51,780 nt of DNA from JAGNZR01 sp051656905 (GCA_051656905.1 JBOFJQ010000025.1:1-51780), one strand, 5' to 3'. Positions 34,861 to 44,110 are shown, numbered from the stretch's first letter. Numbers and translations: made by a program. Notes: generated by a model from the letters alone, not told the origin.

Positions 34861-36684
34861 ATGAAAAAATTAAAAGAGATGAATATAGAGCAACTTAATG
34901 AACGAGCTAAGGAAATAAGAGAGTTATTAATAAAAACTGTGAGTAAAAATGGCGGACACCTAGCTCCTAATTTAGGAATAGTAGAATTAACCATGGCTAT
35001 TCACAGAGTTTTTAATTCTCCAGAAGATAAAATAATATTTGATGTAGGACACCAATCATATGTTCATAAAATTTTAACAGATAGAGAAGATAGATTTTCA
35101 ACAATAAGAAAAAGAAATGGATTGTCACCTTTTTCAGATCCAGAAGAAAGCATACATGATCAGTTTATTAGTGGACATGCAGGGACAGCTCTTTCAGCTG
35201 CTTGTGGAATAGCTAAAACAACTGAAGCAAAAGTTATTGTAGTGATAGGTGATGCATCTATTTGTAATGGTCATTCTATGGAAGCATTGAATAATATGAA
35301 TAGAGAGGAATCTAAAAATATAATAGTTATTTTAAATAATAATGAGATGTCTATAGGTAAAAATATAGGAACATTCTCTAATTTTTTAAGTAAAGTTATG
35401 ACTAGTAATATTTATAAAGGTGTAAAAAGAGATATAAGAAGCATAATTAAAACTATTAACGATGGAAATTTTGGACAAAAATTAACTTCTACACTAGAAA
35501 GAGCGGAGATTTCAGTAAAACAATTTTTATCTCCTTTAAGTATTTCAGAGAGTTTTGGATTTAATTTTTATGGAACAATAGATGGACATGATTTTGTAGA
35601 GTTAGAGAATTGTCTTAAGAAAGCAAAACAAGAGGATGGACCAACATTTATACATGTAAAAACACAAAAAGGGAAAGGATACTCTTTCGCAGAGAAAGAT
35701 TGTGAAAAATTTCATGGAATTTCACCTTTTGATTTAAAAACTGGATTAACACAGGCTAGTGGTGTAAGTTATTCTAGTGTTTTTGGAGAAAAGATTTTGG
35801 AGATGGCTGAAAAAGATAAAAATATTCATGGAATTTCAGCAGCAATGGTAAAAGGGGTAGGACTAGGAAGTTTTTTTAAAGAGTTTCCCAATAGGTCAAA
35901 GGATGTTGGTATTTGTGAGGGGCATGCAATAACTTATGCAGCAGGCTTAGCAATGGGTGGTAAAAATCCATATTTAGCATTATATTCAACCTTTTTACAA
36001 AGAGGAGTTAGTCAGTTAATACATGACGTTGCCCTTCAGAAGCTATCAATTAAGTTTATAATTGATAGAGCAGGAATTGTTGGAGAAGATGGAAAGACTC
36101 ATAATGGTATTTATGACGTAGCTCTTTTTCTAACAGTACCAAACTTTATGATATTTTCTCCTACAACATTAGAGGAGTTAAAAGAGATATTAGATGTAAC
36201 AAAAGATGTACAAAAACAATCGGTGGTAATAAGATATCCTCGTGAAATTGCTTATAAGTATGAACTGCCAAATAAATTTGTAATAGGTAAATGGCAAGAG
36301 GTAGAAAAAGGAAACGATGTCTTATTAGTTGCAACAGGAACTATGTTTGAAGAAGTAATGAAGATAAAAGATTTATTAAAAGAGAAAAAAATAAATGCAA
36401 CTATAGTAAGTGCAGCTTCTATAAAACCACTGGATACAGATTATATAAAAAATAATTTTATGAAATATAAAGATATATTCGTTTTAGAAGAGAATTATAA
36501 GGTGAACTCTTTCGGAAGTTCAATAGTAAATCATCTGAATGATATAGGTGTTAATAAAAAAATTAATATAATTGCTATAGAAAATTATAGAATTCCTCAT
36601 GGAAGTAGAGATATTTTAATGAAAGAGCTAGGACTACGTGGTGAAAATTTATTAAAAAAGATAGAAGGAAGTATAAATGGTTAA
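34861..36684 (+). CDS. dxs: 1-deoxy-D-xylulose-5-phosphate synthase
   Basis: 607-residue thiamine-diphosphate enzyme that condenses pyruvate and glyceraldehyde-3-phosphate in the first MEP-pathway step. Seen: 'GGHLAPNLGIVELTMAIHRVF', 'DVGHQSYVHKILTDR', 'SGHAGTALSAA', ThDP site 'VIGDASICNGHSMEALNNM', 'HVKTQKGKGYSFAE', 'DVGICEGHAITYAAGLAMGG' (catalytic Glu), and 'DRAGIVGEDGKTHNG'. Length is near the norm (about 620). It feeds IspH (22110-22991) and hence MiaA. ThiN in this window makes its cofactor. The next gene overlaps its last 8 nt. Confidence 0.95.
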   Translation: MKKLKEMNIEQLNERAKEIRELLIKTVSKNGGHLAPNLGIVELTMAIHRVFNSPEDKIIFDVGHQSYVHKILTDREDRFSTIRKRNGLSPFSDPEESIHDQFISGHAGTALSAACGIAKTTEAKVIVVIGDASICNGHSMEALNNMNREESKNIIVILNNNEMSIGKNIGTFSNFLSKVMTSNIYKGVKRDIRSIIKTINDGNFGQKLTSTLERAEISVKQFLSPLSISESFGFNFYGTIDGHDFVELENCLKKAKQEDGPTFIHVKTQKGKGYSFAEKDCEKFHGISPFDLKTGLTQASGVSYSSVFGEKILEMAEKDKNIHGISAAMVKGVGLGSFFKEFPNRSKDVGICEGHAITYAAGLAMGGKNPYLALYSTFLQRGVSQLIHDVALQKLSIKFIIDRAGIVGEDGKTHNGIYDVALFLTVPNFMIFSPTTLEELKEILDVTKDVQKQSVVIRYPREIAYKYELPNKFVIGKWQEVEKGNDVLLVATGTMFEEVMKIKDLLKEKKINATIVSAASIKPLDTDYIKNNFMKYKDIFVLEENYKVNSFGSSIVNHLNDIGVNKKINIIAIENYRIPHGSRDILMKELGLRGENLLKKIEGSING

Positions 36685-37507
36685 CAACAACACTCTTGCT
36701 GTTAAATTTATAGGTAGACTTTTAGAGCATCCTAAGGTAAAAGATTTGGAAAATTATGATGATTCAGGAGTAAAAGTATCTATCCATACATATGATGTTT
36801 TAAAATGTTGTGAAAGCCAAATTTTAAAAGATTTTAAAAATTTAGAAGTAGCAAGCAAAAAAATAGAATTTTTTGACTTAATAATAGGTGTAATTATTCA
36901 TGATTTGAGTAAAGGAAGTATAAGAAAAGAGGGTGAAGATATCTCTCACTCTCAAATGATGATAAAAAATCCAGATTATGTAGTAAAAGAGTGTCAAAAG
37001 TTATTAGAGGAGATAGAGGAAGAGTTTGGCTATCAGTTAAAACCTAATATAACAAAAAACATATTACATATAGTTGTTTCTCATCATGGAAGATGGGGGA
37101 AAATTCAACCTGGAAGTAGAGAAGCTCATATTGTTCATAAAGCAGATGAGTATTCTGCAAAATATCATAGAATAAATCCAGTAGCTTCAGACAAAATATT
37201 GAAGCTTATGGTAGAAGGTTTTGATTTAGAAGAGATAGGAAAGTTACTTTCATGTACTTCTGGTATTTTAAAAGATAGACTAAAAAGAACAAAGCAAGAA
37301 TTGAATATAAAAAATACAAAGCAGTTAGTAGGATATTATAAGAAAAATAAAAAAGTTCCATTAGGTGATGAATTTTTTGAGAAAAGAATAATAGAAACAG
37401 ACTCATTAATAAAACTAGTAACAAAAGAAGGGGTTAAAAAACTTGTTCTAGACTCAGATTTAATTAATTATTTAGAAGATTCAGAAATATTTAATAGAGA
37501 AATTTAG
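36677..37507 (+). CDS. HD-domain protein of unknown function
   Basis: 276 residues. Seen: an HD phosphohydrolase core with His37, 'GVIIHDLSKGS' (His75-Asp76), His91 in 'ISHSQMM', and 'HIVVSHHGRWG' (about 131-141), followed by 'HKADEYSAKYHR'. These fit the metal-binding spacing of HD enzymes, with 'VSHHGRWG' like CMP-binding/YhaM-type HD proteins. Residues about 183-225 ('DLEEIGKLLSCTSGILKDRLKRTK') look like a helix-turn-helix. The start overlaps dxs by 8 nt and tlyA follows after 27 nt. A nucleotide or RNA phosphodiesterase role is plausible, but the substrate is unknown. Confidence 0.75.
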   Translation: MVNNNTLAVKFIGRLLEHPKVKDLENYDDSGVKVSIHTYDVLKCCESQILKDFKNLEVASKKIEFFDLIIGVIIHDLSKGSIRKEGEDISHSQMMIKNPDYVVKECQKLLEEIEEEFGYQLKPNITKNILHIVVSHHGRWGKIQPGSREAHIVHKADEYSAKYHRINPVASDKILKLMVEGFDLEEIGKLLSCTSGILKDRLKRTKQELNIKNTKQLVGYYKKNKKVPLGDEFFEKRIIETDSLIKLVTKEGVKKLVLDSDLINYLEDSEIFNREI

Positions 37508-37534
37508 TTTTATTTATAGTTCCAAGGAGAAAAT

Positions 37535-38353
37535 ATGAAGGAAAGATTAGATGTACTTTTAGTGGCTGAGGGGTTTTTTGAAACAACAGAAAAAGCTAAA
37601 AGATCTATTATGGCTGGAAATGTAATAGTAAATGAAAAAAAAATAGATAAAAGTGGAACTATGATAAAAGTTACTGATGATTTAAGTATAAGAGTTAAAG
37701 GTCATACATGCCCATATGTAAGTCGTGGGGGATATAAATTAGAAAAAGCTATAAAAAGTTTTAATATTGATTTTAAAGGAAAAACAGTTTTGGATGTGGG
37801 ATCTTCAACAGGTGGATTTACAGATTGTGCACTTCAAAATGGAGCAGATTACGTATATGCAGTAGATGTAGGAACAAATCAACTAGATTATAAACTTAGA
37901 AATAGTATAAAAGTTAAATCTTTAGAAAACATGCATATAAAAAATTTGACTCAAGATGATGTTGACAGAAGTCAAATAGATATAATTGTTATGGATGTTT
38001 CTTTTATCTCTATAAAAAAGATTATACCAGATTTAATAAAATTTTTTAATGAAAACACTATTCTTATGGCTCTTATAAAACCTCAATTTGAAGTGGAGAA
38101 AGATGGAATATGTAAAGGTGGAATTGTTAAAGACCAAGAGCAACACTTAAAAGTTATAAGAGAGATAATAAGTTTTGTAGAAGAGGAAAAATTGAATATA
38201 GAACACATAGATTTTTCACCTATAAAAGGTGGAAAGGGAAATGTTGAGTATATTTCTTTAATCACTATGAAAAATGATAAGAGAAGAGAATATTCAGAAG
38301 AAGAGTTAAGAAGTATTATTAAAGAAGGGGAAACTTTAGGAGGGGAGATATAG
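37535..38353 (+). CDS. tlyA: TlyA-family rRNA 2'-O-methyltransferase
   Basis: 272 residues. Seen: N-terminal S4 RNA-binding domain (residues about 3-62, 'RLDVLLVAEGFFETTEKAKRSIMAGNVIVNEKKI') and an FtsJ-like SAM domain with 'YVSRGGYKLEKAIKSF', 'VLDVGSSTGGFTDCALQNGA', 'VYAVDVGTNQLDYKLR', 'MDVSFISIKKIIP' and 'KPQFEV'. TlyA methylates 2'-O of cytidines in 16S/23S rRNA in mycobacteria; other homologues are annotated as haemolysins without proof. Its stop overlaps the ctpA start by one base (TAGTG). Confidence 0.93.
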   Translation: MKERLDVLLVAEGFFETTEKAKRSIMAGNVIVNEKKIDKSGTMIKVTDDLSIRVKGHTCPYVSRGGYKLEKAIKSFNIDFKGKTVLDVGSSTGGFTDCALQNGADYVYAVDVGTNQLDYKLRNSIKVKSLENMHIKNLTQDDVDRSQIDIIVMDVSFISIKKIIPDLIKFFNENTILMALIKPQFEVEKDGICKGGIVKDQEQHLKVIREIISFVEEEKLNIEHIDFSPIKGGKGNVEYISLITMKNDKRREYSEEELRSIIKEGETLGGEI

Positions 38354-39762
38354 TGTTAAAATTCAAGAATAAGTTTATATTAATAGTTTCATTAATGTGC
38401 ATGTTTAGTTTTTCTTTTTCAGCTGAAAAAGAAGACGTAGAAGGGAATACAGGTTTTTTATATAACATAAGAGAATTAAAAGAAATTTCAGATATTATGG
38501 ATATAATAAGTGAAAATTATGTGGGAGAAAAACCAGTAGATAAAAAAATGATGCTTCATGGAGCTTTAAAAGGGATAACAGACTCTTTAGGAGATCCTCA
38601 TTCTAATTATTTTACTAAAAAAGAGATGGACGAATTCAACGAAGATATGAAAGGCAAATATCCAGGGGTAGGAATGATTATACAAAAAAAGCCTGATGAT
38701 GTTTTACTTGTAGTTTCTCCAATAGAAGATACTCCAGCATATAAAGCAGGGATAAAACCAAAAGATAAAATTATAGCTATAAACGGTGATTCTACACTTG
38801 GATTAACATCTGAAGAGTGTGCTAAAAAACTTAAAGGTGAACCGGGAACAACAGTAAAATTAACAGTTTATAGAGAAAAAATAAAAGAGACTAAAGTTTT
38901 TGAATTAAAAAGAGAGATGATTCAACTTAACTATGTAAAAAGTAAAATGTTAGTTAATAACATTGGATACTTAAGATTAACTCAGTTTGGTCAAGATGTA
39001 TCTAAAGATGTTCAGAAAGCCTTAACTAAATTAAATAAAGATGGAATGAAAGCTTTAGTTTTTGACTTAAGAAGTAATCCAGGGGGCTCTCTAGAAGAAG
39101 CTATAAAAATAGGATCTTTATTTGTAAAGGAAGATAAAATAGTAAGTACTAAAACAAAAAATGGACCGGAAGAGATTGGACGTAGAAAAGGGAACTATTT
39201 AGGGGATATACCACTAGTTATTCTTATAAATGAAGGGTCAGCTTCTGCTTCAGAAATAGTATCTGGAGCTGTTAAAGATTATAAAAGAGGAACTTTAATA
39301 GGGGAAAAAACTTTTGGAAAGGGAAGTGTGCAAACAGTAATACCTCTTCCAGATGGGGATGGAATAAAGCTTACAATAGCTAAATATTATACTCCAAGTG
39401 GGGTATCTATTCATGGTGTTGGAATTGAACCTGATATAAAAGTTGAAGAAGATGAGAAATATATGCTTTTTGACGGAATGATTACAAATGTTGATGAGGA
39501 AGCTCAAAAAGAAAATAAAAAAGAGATAATAAAAGAGGTAAAAGGGGAAAAAGAAGCTAAAGAGTATGAAGATAAAGTTGATTATCAATTAGAAAAAGCT
39601 TTAGAAGTTTTATCTAAAAAACTTAATCTTAACTATGTTGCAAAAGTAAATCCTAAACCTATTGAAAAAGATAAAGATAAAGCTAAAGAAACTAAAGAAA
39701 AAGAGAGTAAAAATGCTCCTGTTAAAAGTCCAGAAGCACAAAAGAAAAATATAGAGAAATAG
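38353..39762 (+). CDS. ctpA: C-terminal processing protease (S41 family)
   Basis: 469-residue exported serine protease. Seen: signal peptide (residues 1-23, 'LMCMFSFSFSA'), PDZ domain (about 104-186, 'YPGVGMIIQKKPDD' to 'KETKVFELK'), and the S41 core with 'VFDLRSNPGGSLEEAIKI' and the Ser-Lys dyad Ser298 ('NEGSASASEI') and Lys323 ('KTFGKGSVQ', Gln327), spaced exactly as in Prc. The last 40 residues form a Lys/Glu/Pro-rich tail ending in 'AQKKNIEK'. It acts in the periplasm or at the membrane on C-terminal tails of envelope proteins. GTG start. Confidence 0.96.
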   Translation: MLKFKNKFILIVSLMCMFSFSFSAEKEDVEGNTGFLYNIRELKEISDIMDIISENYVGEKPVDKKMMLHGALKGITDSLGDPHSNYFTKKEMDEFNEDMKGKYPGVGMIIQKKPDDVLLVVSPIEDTPAYKAGIKPKDKIIAINGDSTLGLTSEECAKKLKGEPGTTVKLTVYREKIKETKVFELKREMIQLNYVKSKMLVNNIGYLRLTQFGQDVSKDVQKALTKLNKDGMKALVFDLRSNPGGSLEEAIKIGSLFVKEDKIVSTKTKNGPEEIGRRKGNYLGDIPLVILINEGSASASEIVSGAVKDYKRGTLIGEKTFGKGSVQTVIPLPDGDGIKLTIAKYYTPSGVSIHGVGIEPDIKVEEDEKYMLFDGMITNVDEEAQKENKKEIIKEVKGEKEAKEYEDKVDYQLEKALEVLSKKLNLNYVAKVNPKPIEKDKDKAKETKEKESKNAPVKSPEAQKKNIEK

Positions 39763-39772
39763 GAGATAAAGT

Positions 39773-40573
39773 ATGTTATATGTTGTAGCAACACCAATTG
39801 GGAATTTAGAAGATATAACTCTTAGAGCAATAAGAGTTTTAAAAGAGGCAAATTATGTTTTTGCTGAAGATACAAGAGTAACAAAAAAACTATTATCTCA
39901 TTTAGGAATAAATGCAACAGTATATAGATACGATGAGCATAGTAAACATCATCAGATTGAAAATGTATTAGGGCTATTAAGGGATGGAAAATCAGTTGCA
40001 CTAACAACTGATGCGGGAACTCCTTGCATATCAGACCCAGGTTTTGAACTTGTAGATGCTGTACTGAAGGAAGGGATACCGGTTATCCCTATTCCAGGTG
40101 CAAGTGCAATGACAACAGCAGCATCAGTTGCAGGAATATCTTGTAGAAGACTTGCTTTTGAAGGGTTTTTACCAAAGAAAAAAGGAAGACAAACTCTTTT
40201 AAAACAACTTAAAGATGATGAAAGAACAATAATATTTTTTGAATCTCCTCATAGAATTGAAAAAACTTTAGAAGATATAGAAGAAGTTATGGGTGTAAAA
40301 TATGTTGTAATTGTTAGAGAGATAACAAAAATATATGAAGAAATTATTAGAGGAACAACTACAGAAGTTCTTCAAAGATTAAGAGAAAAGCCTATAAAGG
40401 GAGAAATAGTTCTTCTTATAAAAGGTAAAGATGAAGTTCTAGAAATTGATAAAGAGAGAAAAAATAAATATAGTCAATTTTCAAAAGTAGGAAAAAACGA
40501 TCTTGAAGATGAAGATTATGAAGATGAAGACTATGATGATCTTGAAGATGAAGAAGAAGAGGATAAAGAGTAA
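39773..40573 (+). CDS. rsmI: 16S rRNA (cytidine-1402-2'-O)-methyltransferase RsmI
   Basis: 266-residue SAM-dependent enzyme. Seen: 'YVVATPIGNLEDITLRAI', 'AEDTRVTKKLLSHLGI', 'TTDAGTPCISDPGFELV', 'PIPGASAMTTAASVAGI', 'FEGFLPKKKGRQ' and 'FFESPHRIEKTLED', all signatures of the RsmI branch of tetrapyrrole-methylase folds. The final about 25 residues are an almost wholly acidic Asp/Glu/Tyr tail, encoded by a purine-rich low-complexity stretch (40498-40570). The tail is unusual and may be flexible. AGGAG precedes the ATG. Confidence 0.95.
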   Translation: MLYVVATPIGNLEDITLRAIRVLKEANYVFAEDTRVTKKLLSHLGINATVYRYDEHSKHHQIENVLGLLRDGKSVALTTDAGTPCISDPGFELVDAVLKEGIPVIPIPGASAMTTAASVAGISCRRLAFEGFLPKKKGRQTLLKQLKDDERTIIFFESPHRIEKTLEDIEEVMGVKYVVIVREITKIYEEIIRGTTTEVLQRLREKPIKGEIVLLIKGKDEVLEIDKERKNKYSQFSKVGKNDLEDEDYEDEDYDDLEDEEEEDKE

Positions 40574-40668
40574 TTTTAAAAGAACGTTACTAATAAAATA
40601 ATAAAATAAAGTAAAAATAAGAGAGTATAGTTTAAAGAGAGCTGTATCCTAAATAAGGAGTAAAAGTT

Positions 40669-41562
40669 ATGTCAATGACAAAAATAAACTGGTATCCAGG
40701 TCATATGAAAAAGACTAAGGATATGATACAAGATAATATGAAACTTGTAGATATAGTTTTAGAAATAGTAGATGCAAGAATACCATTATCAAGTAAAAAT
40801 CCAGATATAGTAAAATTTGCAAAAGAAAAGAAAAGAATAATTTTAATTAATAAATCAGATCTTGTTGAAAAAGAGGAGCTTAATTTCTGGAAAGATTATT
40901 TTAAGAAAAATAATATGGCAGATGAAGTTTTAGAGATAAGTGCTGAAACAGGTTTAAATATAAAACAACTTTTTGCTACAATAGATAAAGTTTTTGCAGA
41001 AAAAAAGAAAAGAATGTTAGCAAAGGGATTAAAATCAGTTACAGCAAGACTTGTAGTTGCAGGTATACCAAATGTTGGAAAATCAAGACTGATTAATAGA
41101 ATAGTAGGGAAAAATAGTGCTGGAGTTGGAAATAAGCCAGGATTTACAAAGGGTAAACAATGGGTAAGAATAAAAGATGGTTTAGAACTTTTAGATACTC
41201 CAGGAATTTTATGGCCAAAATTTGAAGATGATCAAGTTGGATATAACCTTGCAATAGTAGGGTCTATAAAAGATGAAATTCTTCCAGTTGAAGAGGTAGC
41301 TGCTCTTTTAATTTCAAAGATGAAAAATTATGGAAAATGGAAAGTATTACAAAATAAATATAAATTATTAGACGAAGATTATAGTGAAAATAATTTAGAA
41401 ATAATTGAAAAAATAGCTTTAAGAATGAAAATGATAATGAAAGGTGAAGCTTTAAACACTCTTCAAGCAGCATATACAATTTTAAGAGACTACAGAGCTT
41501 GTAAACTAGGAAAATTTGGAGTAGATAGAGAAAAAAGAGAGGAAGTTACGCAAGAGGGGTAA
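40669..41562 (+). CDS. ylqF: Ribosome biogenesis GTPase RbgA/YlqF
   Basis: 297-residue circularly permuted GTPase required for late 50S assembly. Seen: 'NWYPGHMKKTKDMI' at the N-terminus, G4 'INKSDLVE' before G1 'GIPNVGKSRLINRI', then G3 'DTPGILWPKFED', and the C-terminal ANTAR-like helical domain. ATG 40669 follows AAGGAG; ATG 40675 is an alternative. The 95-nt gap before it (40574-40668) shows no hairpin terminator and no clear promoter. nadE follows after 4 nt. Confidence 0.95.
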   Translation: MSMTKINWYPGHMKKTKDMIQDNMKLVDIVLEIVDARIPLSSKNPDIVKFAKEKKRIILINKSDLVEKEELNFWKDYFKKNNMADEVLEISAETGLNIKQLFATIDKVFAEKKKRMLAKGLKSVTARLVVAGIPNVGKSRLINRIVGKNSAGVGNKPGFTKGKQWVRIKDGLELLDTPGILWPKFEDDQVGYNLAIVGSIKDEILPVEEVAALLISKMKNYGKWKVLQNKYKLLDEDYSENNLEIIEKIALRMKMIMKGEALNTLQAAYTILRDYRACKLGKFGVDREKREEVTQEG

Positions 41563-41566
41563 GAAT

Positions 41567-42391
41567 ATGTCAGAGAAACTATATTTAGATTTAGCTCAAA
41601 CAGAGAGAGTTTTAGTTGATTTTGTTAAGGAAGAAGTAACAAAATCAGGATTTAAAAAAGTAGTATTAGGTCTTTCTGGAGGTATAGATTCAGCAATAGT
41701 TGCATTTATCGCAGCGAAAGCTTTAGGTCCAGAAAATGTATTGGGAATTATGATGCCTTATAAATCTTCAAGCAAAGAGAGTGTAGAGCATGCCAAGCTT
41801 GTTATAGAGAAGTTAGGGATTCAGTCGAAGCTTATAGAGATTACACCTATGGTTGATGCATATTTTGAAATAGAAAAAGACATTTCAAATATGAGAAAAG
41901 GAAATAAAATGGCAAGGGAAAGAATGTCTATTTTATTTGATTATTCTGCTAAAGAGGGAGCGCTAGTACTTGGAACTTCTAATAAAACAGAAATATTACT
42001 AGGATATAGTACTCAGTTTGGAGATTCTGCTTCAGCTTTAAATCCAATAGGAGATCTATACAAAACTCAGATATGGGAAATTTCTAGATATATGGGAGTT
42101 CCTAGTGAACTTATAGATAAGAAGCCAAGTGCAGATTTATGGGAAGGACAAACAGATGAGAGTGAGCTTGGGTTCTCATATTTAGAAGCTGATAAAATCC
42201 TTTATGAAATGATTGATGAAAGAAAAGATATGTTTGAGCTTTTGGAATCAGGATTTAATAAAGAGATAATAGAAAAAATTGCTAAAAAAATAAAATTTTC
42301 TCAATATAAAAGAAAATTACCAATAATACTAAAATTATCTTCAAGAACAATGGAAAGAGAGTTTAGATATCCTAGAGATTGGGGAGTATAG
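41567..42391 (+). CDS. nadE: NH3-dependent NAD+ synthetase
   Basis: 274-residue adenine-nucleotide alpha-hydrolase-fold enzyme converting deamido-NAD to NAD with ATP and ammonia. Seen: PP-loop 'GLSGGIDSAIVAF' (residues about 35-47), 'RERMSILFDYSAKEGALVLGTSNKTEILLGYSTQFGDSA', 'PIGDLYKTQIWEISRYMGVP' and 'KKPSADLWEGQTDESELG'. It lacks the N-terminal glutaminase domain of longer synthetases. The ATG follows AGAGGGGTAAG; the next gene starts 15 nt downstream. Confidence 0.96.
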   Translation: MSEKLYLDLAQTERVLVDFVKEEVTKSGFKKVVLGLSGGIDSAIVAFIAAKALGPENVLGIMMPYKSSSKESVEHAKLVIEKLGIQSKLIEITPMVDAYFEIEKDISNMRKGNKMARERMSILFDYSAKEGALVLGTSNKTEILLGYSTQFGDSASALNPIGDLYKTQIWEISRYMGVPSELIDKKPSADLWEGQTDESELGFSYLEADKILYEMIDERKDMFELLESGFNKEIIEKIAKKIKFSQYKRKLPIILKLSSRTMEREFRYPRDWGV

Positions 42392-42406
42392 AAAGGAGGA
42401 GTTAAT

Positions 42407-42784
42407 ATGACAAACGAAAAAGAGTTATTAGAAGAAATCGAAGAATTTAAAAGAGAAAAAGAGAGAATCAGAGAGATTGTCGGTGAAATCGGCGGAGTTA
42501 ATGAGACAAAACAAAATAAATTAGTAAATAAGTTATTAACAGGAATTATACTGGTAATATTAGTTGCGGGAATTGCTTTAGCAAAACTTAATTTAATGGT
42601 AACTTTATTAGTTGCTATGTTAATAGCGATTTTTAAATTAATTTGGATGATAAGAGAAACTCAAAGGGTAACTCATTTTCAATTTTGGATTTTAACTTCT
42701 TTAGAATTCAGAGTAAATCAAATTAGTAAGAAAGTTAAGCATATTGAAAAAGAAGTAGAAGCTTCAAAAAAAGAGGAACTATAG
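42407..42784 (+). CDS. Small two-TM protein with flanking coiled coils, unknown function
   Basis: 125 residues not matched to a family I recognise. Seen: charged N-terminal helix likely to be coiled coil (residues 3-37), two hydrophobic segments (about 43-61 and 65-82), a middle 'RETQRVTHFQFWILTSLEFRVN' segment, and a C-terminal helical charged tail (about 102-125). AAAGGAGG precedes the ATG at good spacing. Last gene of the long plus-strand run, ending at a strong terminator. It could be an oligomeric membrane scaffold; nothing decides this. Confidence 0.7.
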   Translation: MTNEKELLEEIEEFKREKERIREIVGEIGGVNETKQNKLVNKLLTGIILVILVAGIALAKLNLMVTLLVAMLIAIFKLIWMIRETQRVTHFQFWILTSLEFRVNQISKKVKHIEKEVEASKKEEL

Positions 42785-42793
42785 TTAATTATA

Positions 42794-42848
42794 AAAAAAG
42801 ATTGATAAGTAAATAGGGATTATTCCTAAAAACTTATCAATCTTTTTT
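42794..42848. terminator. Bidirectional terminator between the long plus-strand run and uraA
   Basis: AAAAAAGATTGATAAGT (42794-42810) pairs perfectly with ACTTATCAATCTTTTTT (42832-42848), 17 bp; the loop region can form an inner AGGGA/TTCCT stem. A- and T-runs on each side fit both converging genes. Confidence 0.93.
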
Positions 42849-42886
42849 ATTTTTATATTATTTTTTAATTGCTATGAGTCATAATT

Positions 42887-44110
42887 TTATTTATCTTGAG
42901 GTAAAATTTTATTTAAAGAAACTCCAATTATTGCAGCTATTGCAAGACCAGATAAAGAAACAGTTCTCCAAACAATAATATTATCAATAGCTATTCCTAA
43001 AACAAATATTATTGATGCAATAACAAGATTTCTTGAGTGAGCAAAATTTAGTTCAGCTTCAATAAGCGTTCTAACTCCTACAGAGGCAATCATACCAAAT
43101 AGAATAATAGAAACTCCTCCCATAACAGGAACAGGTATTGTTTGTAACATTACTCCAAATTTTCCAATAACTCCAAGAACTATAGCGTAACAAGCAGCTA
43201 TTCTAAGAATAGATGGATCATAAACTTTAGTAACAGCAAGTACTCCAGTATTTTCACCGTAAGTTGTATTAGCAGGTCCACCTAAGAAACCAGCAATTAC
43301 AGTAGCTACTCCATCTCCAAGTAAAGTTCTTGATATACCAGGATTTTGAAAGAAGTCTTTTCCTACAACTGCTCCATTTGTGGAAATATCACCAATGTGT
43401 TCAATAAAAACAACAAGAGCTATTGGTGCAATTGCAAGTACTGATGTTAGTGAAAAATCAGGAAGAGTTGTTAAAGAAGTTAATGCTTCTGGAGAAAATC
43501 CAAGCCAAGATGCTTCTTTTACTAAGTGAAAATCAACCATTCCTAACATATATGCTGTAGAGTAACCAAGTATTACAGATATAAGAATAGGAACTAATCT
43601 AAAGAAAGATTTTTCGAGCATAGTTATACCAACCATACTTGTAATAACAACTAATGCAACAATTAAGCTTTTCATTTCAAAAACTCCATTATGATAACCA
43701 GCCATACTAAGAGCAGTAGGACTAAGTCTTAATCCAATTACCATTATGATTGGACCAACAACAACAGGTGGAAAAAAAGATTTAACTTTTTCAACGCCTG
43801 ATACTTTTATAACATAAGACATTATCATGTATACTATTCCAGCAGAGATAACTCCACCTTTTACACTGGCAATTCCCCCATCCTTTAAGACTAAAGAGAT
43901 AGCTCCGATAAAAGCAAATGATGATCCAAGAAATACTGGAACAATTCCCTTTGTGCAAGCATGGAATAGAAGAGTTCCTATACCAGCTGTAAGTAAAGCA
44001 ACTGAAGGGTTAAGTCCTGTTAAAAAAGGAACAAGGACAGTGGCACCAAACATAGCAAGTACATGCTGTAGCCCTAAAACTAATTTTGTTTTCATATTAA
44101 TGTTCTCCAT
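42887..44110 (-). CDS. uraA: Uracil permease (NCS2 family)
   Basis: 407-residue proton-coupled uracil transporter of the inner membrane. Seen: about 12-14 hydrophobic segments, 'GLQHVLAMFGATVLVPFLTGLNP', 'FLGSSFAFIGAI', the substrate-site 'VVFIEHIGDISTNGAVVG' (the UraA Glu241 region) and 'FLGGPANTTYGENTGVLAVTKVYDP' (Glu290 region). Length is normal. AGGAGGA precedes the ATG. It stands alone; no pyr genes are next to it and I see no clear riboswitch or PyrR-type attenuator in its 87-nt upstream gap. Confidence 0.95.
   Translation of the reverse strand: MENINMKTKLVLGLQHVLAMFGATVLVPFLTGLNPSVALLTAGIGTLLFHACTKGIVPVFLGSSFAFIGAISLVLKDGGIASVKGGVISAGIVYMIMSYVIKVSGVEKVKSFFPPVVVGPIIMVIGLRLSPTALSMAGYHNGVFEMKSLIVALVVITSMVGITMLEKSFFRLVPILISVILGYSTAYMLGMVDFHLVKEASWLGFSPEALTSLTTLPDFSLTSVLAIAPIALVVFIEHIGDISTNGAVVGKDFFQNPGISRTLLGDGVATVIAGFLGGPANTTYGENTGVLAVTKVYDPSILRIAACYAIVLGVIGKFGVMLQTIPVPVMGGVSIILFGMIASVGVRTLIEAELNFAHSRNLVIASIIFVLGIAIDNIIVWRTVSLSGLAIAAIIGVSLNKILPQDK

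Noticed and set aside
40574..40668. Terminator or sRNA in the 95-nt gap before ylqF
   Set aside because: A/T-rich without a stable inverted repeat plus T-run; nothing beyond a ribosome-binding site for ylqF is seen.
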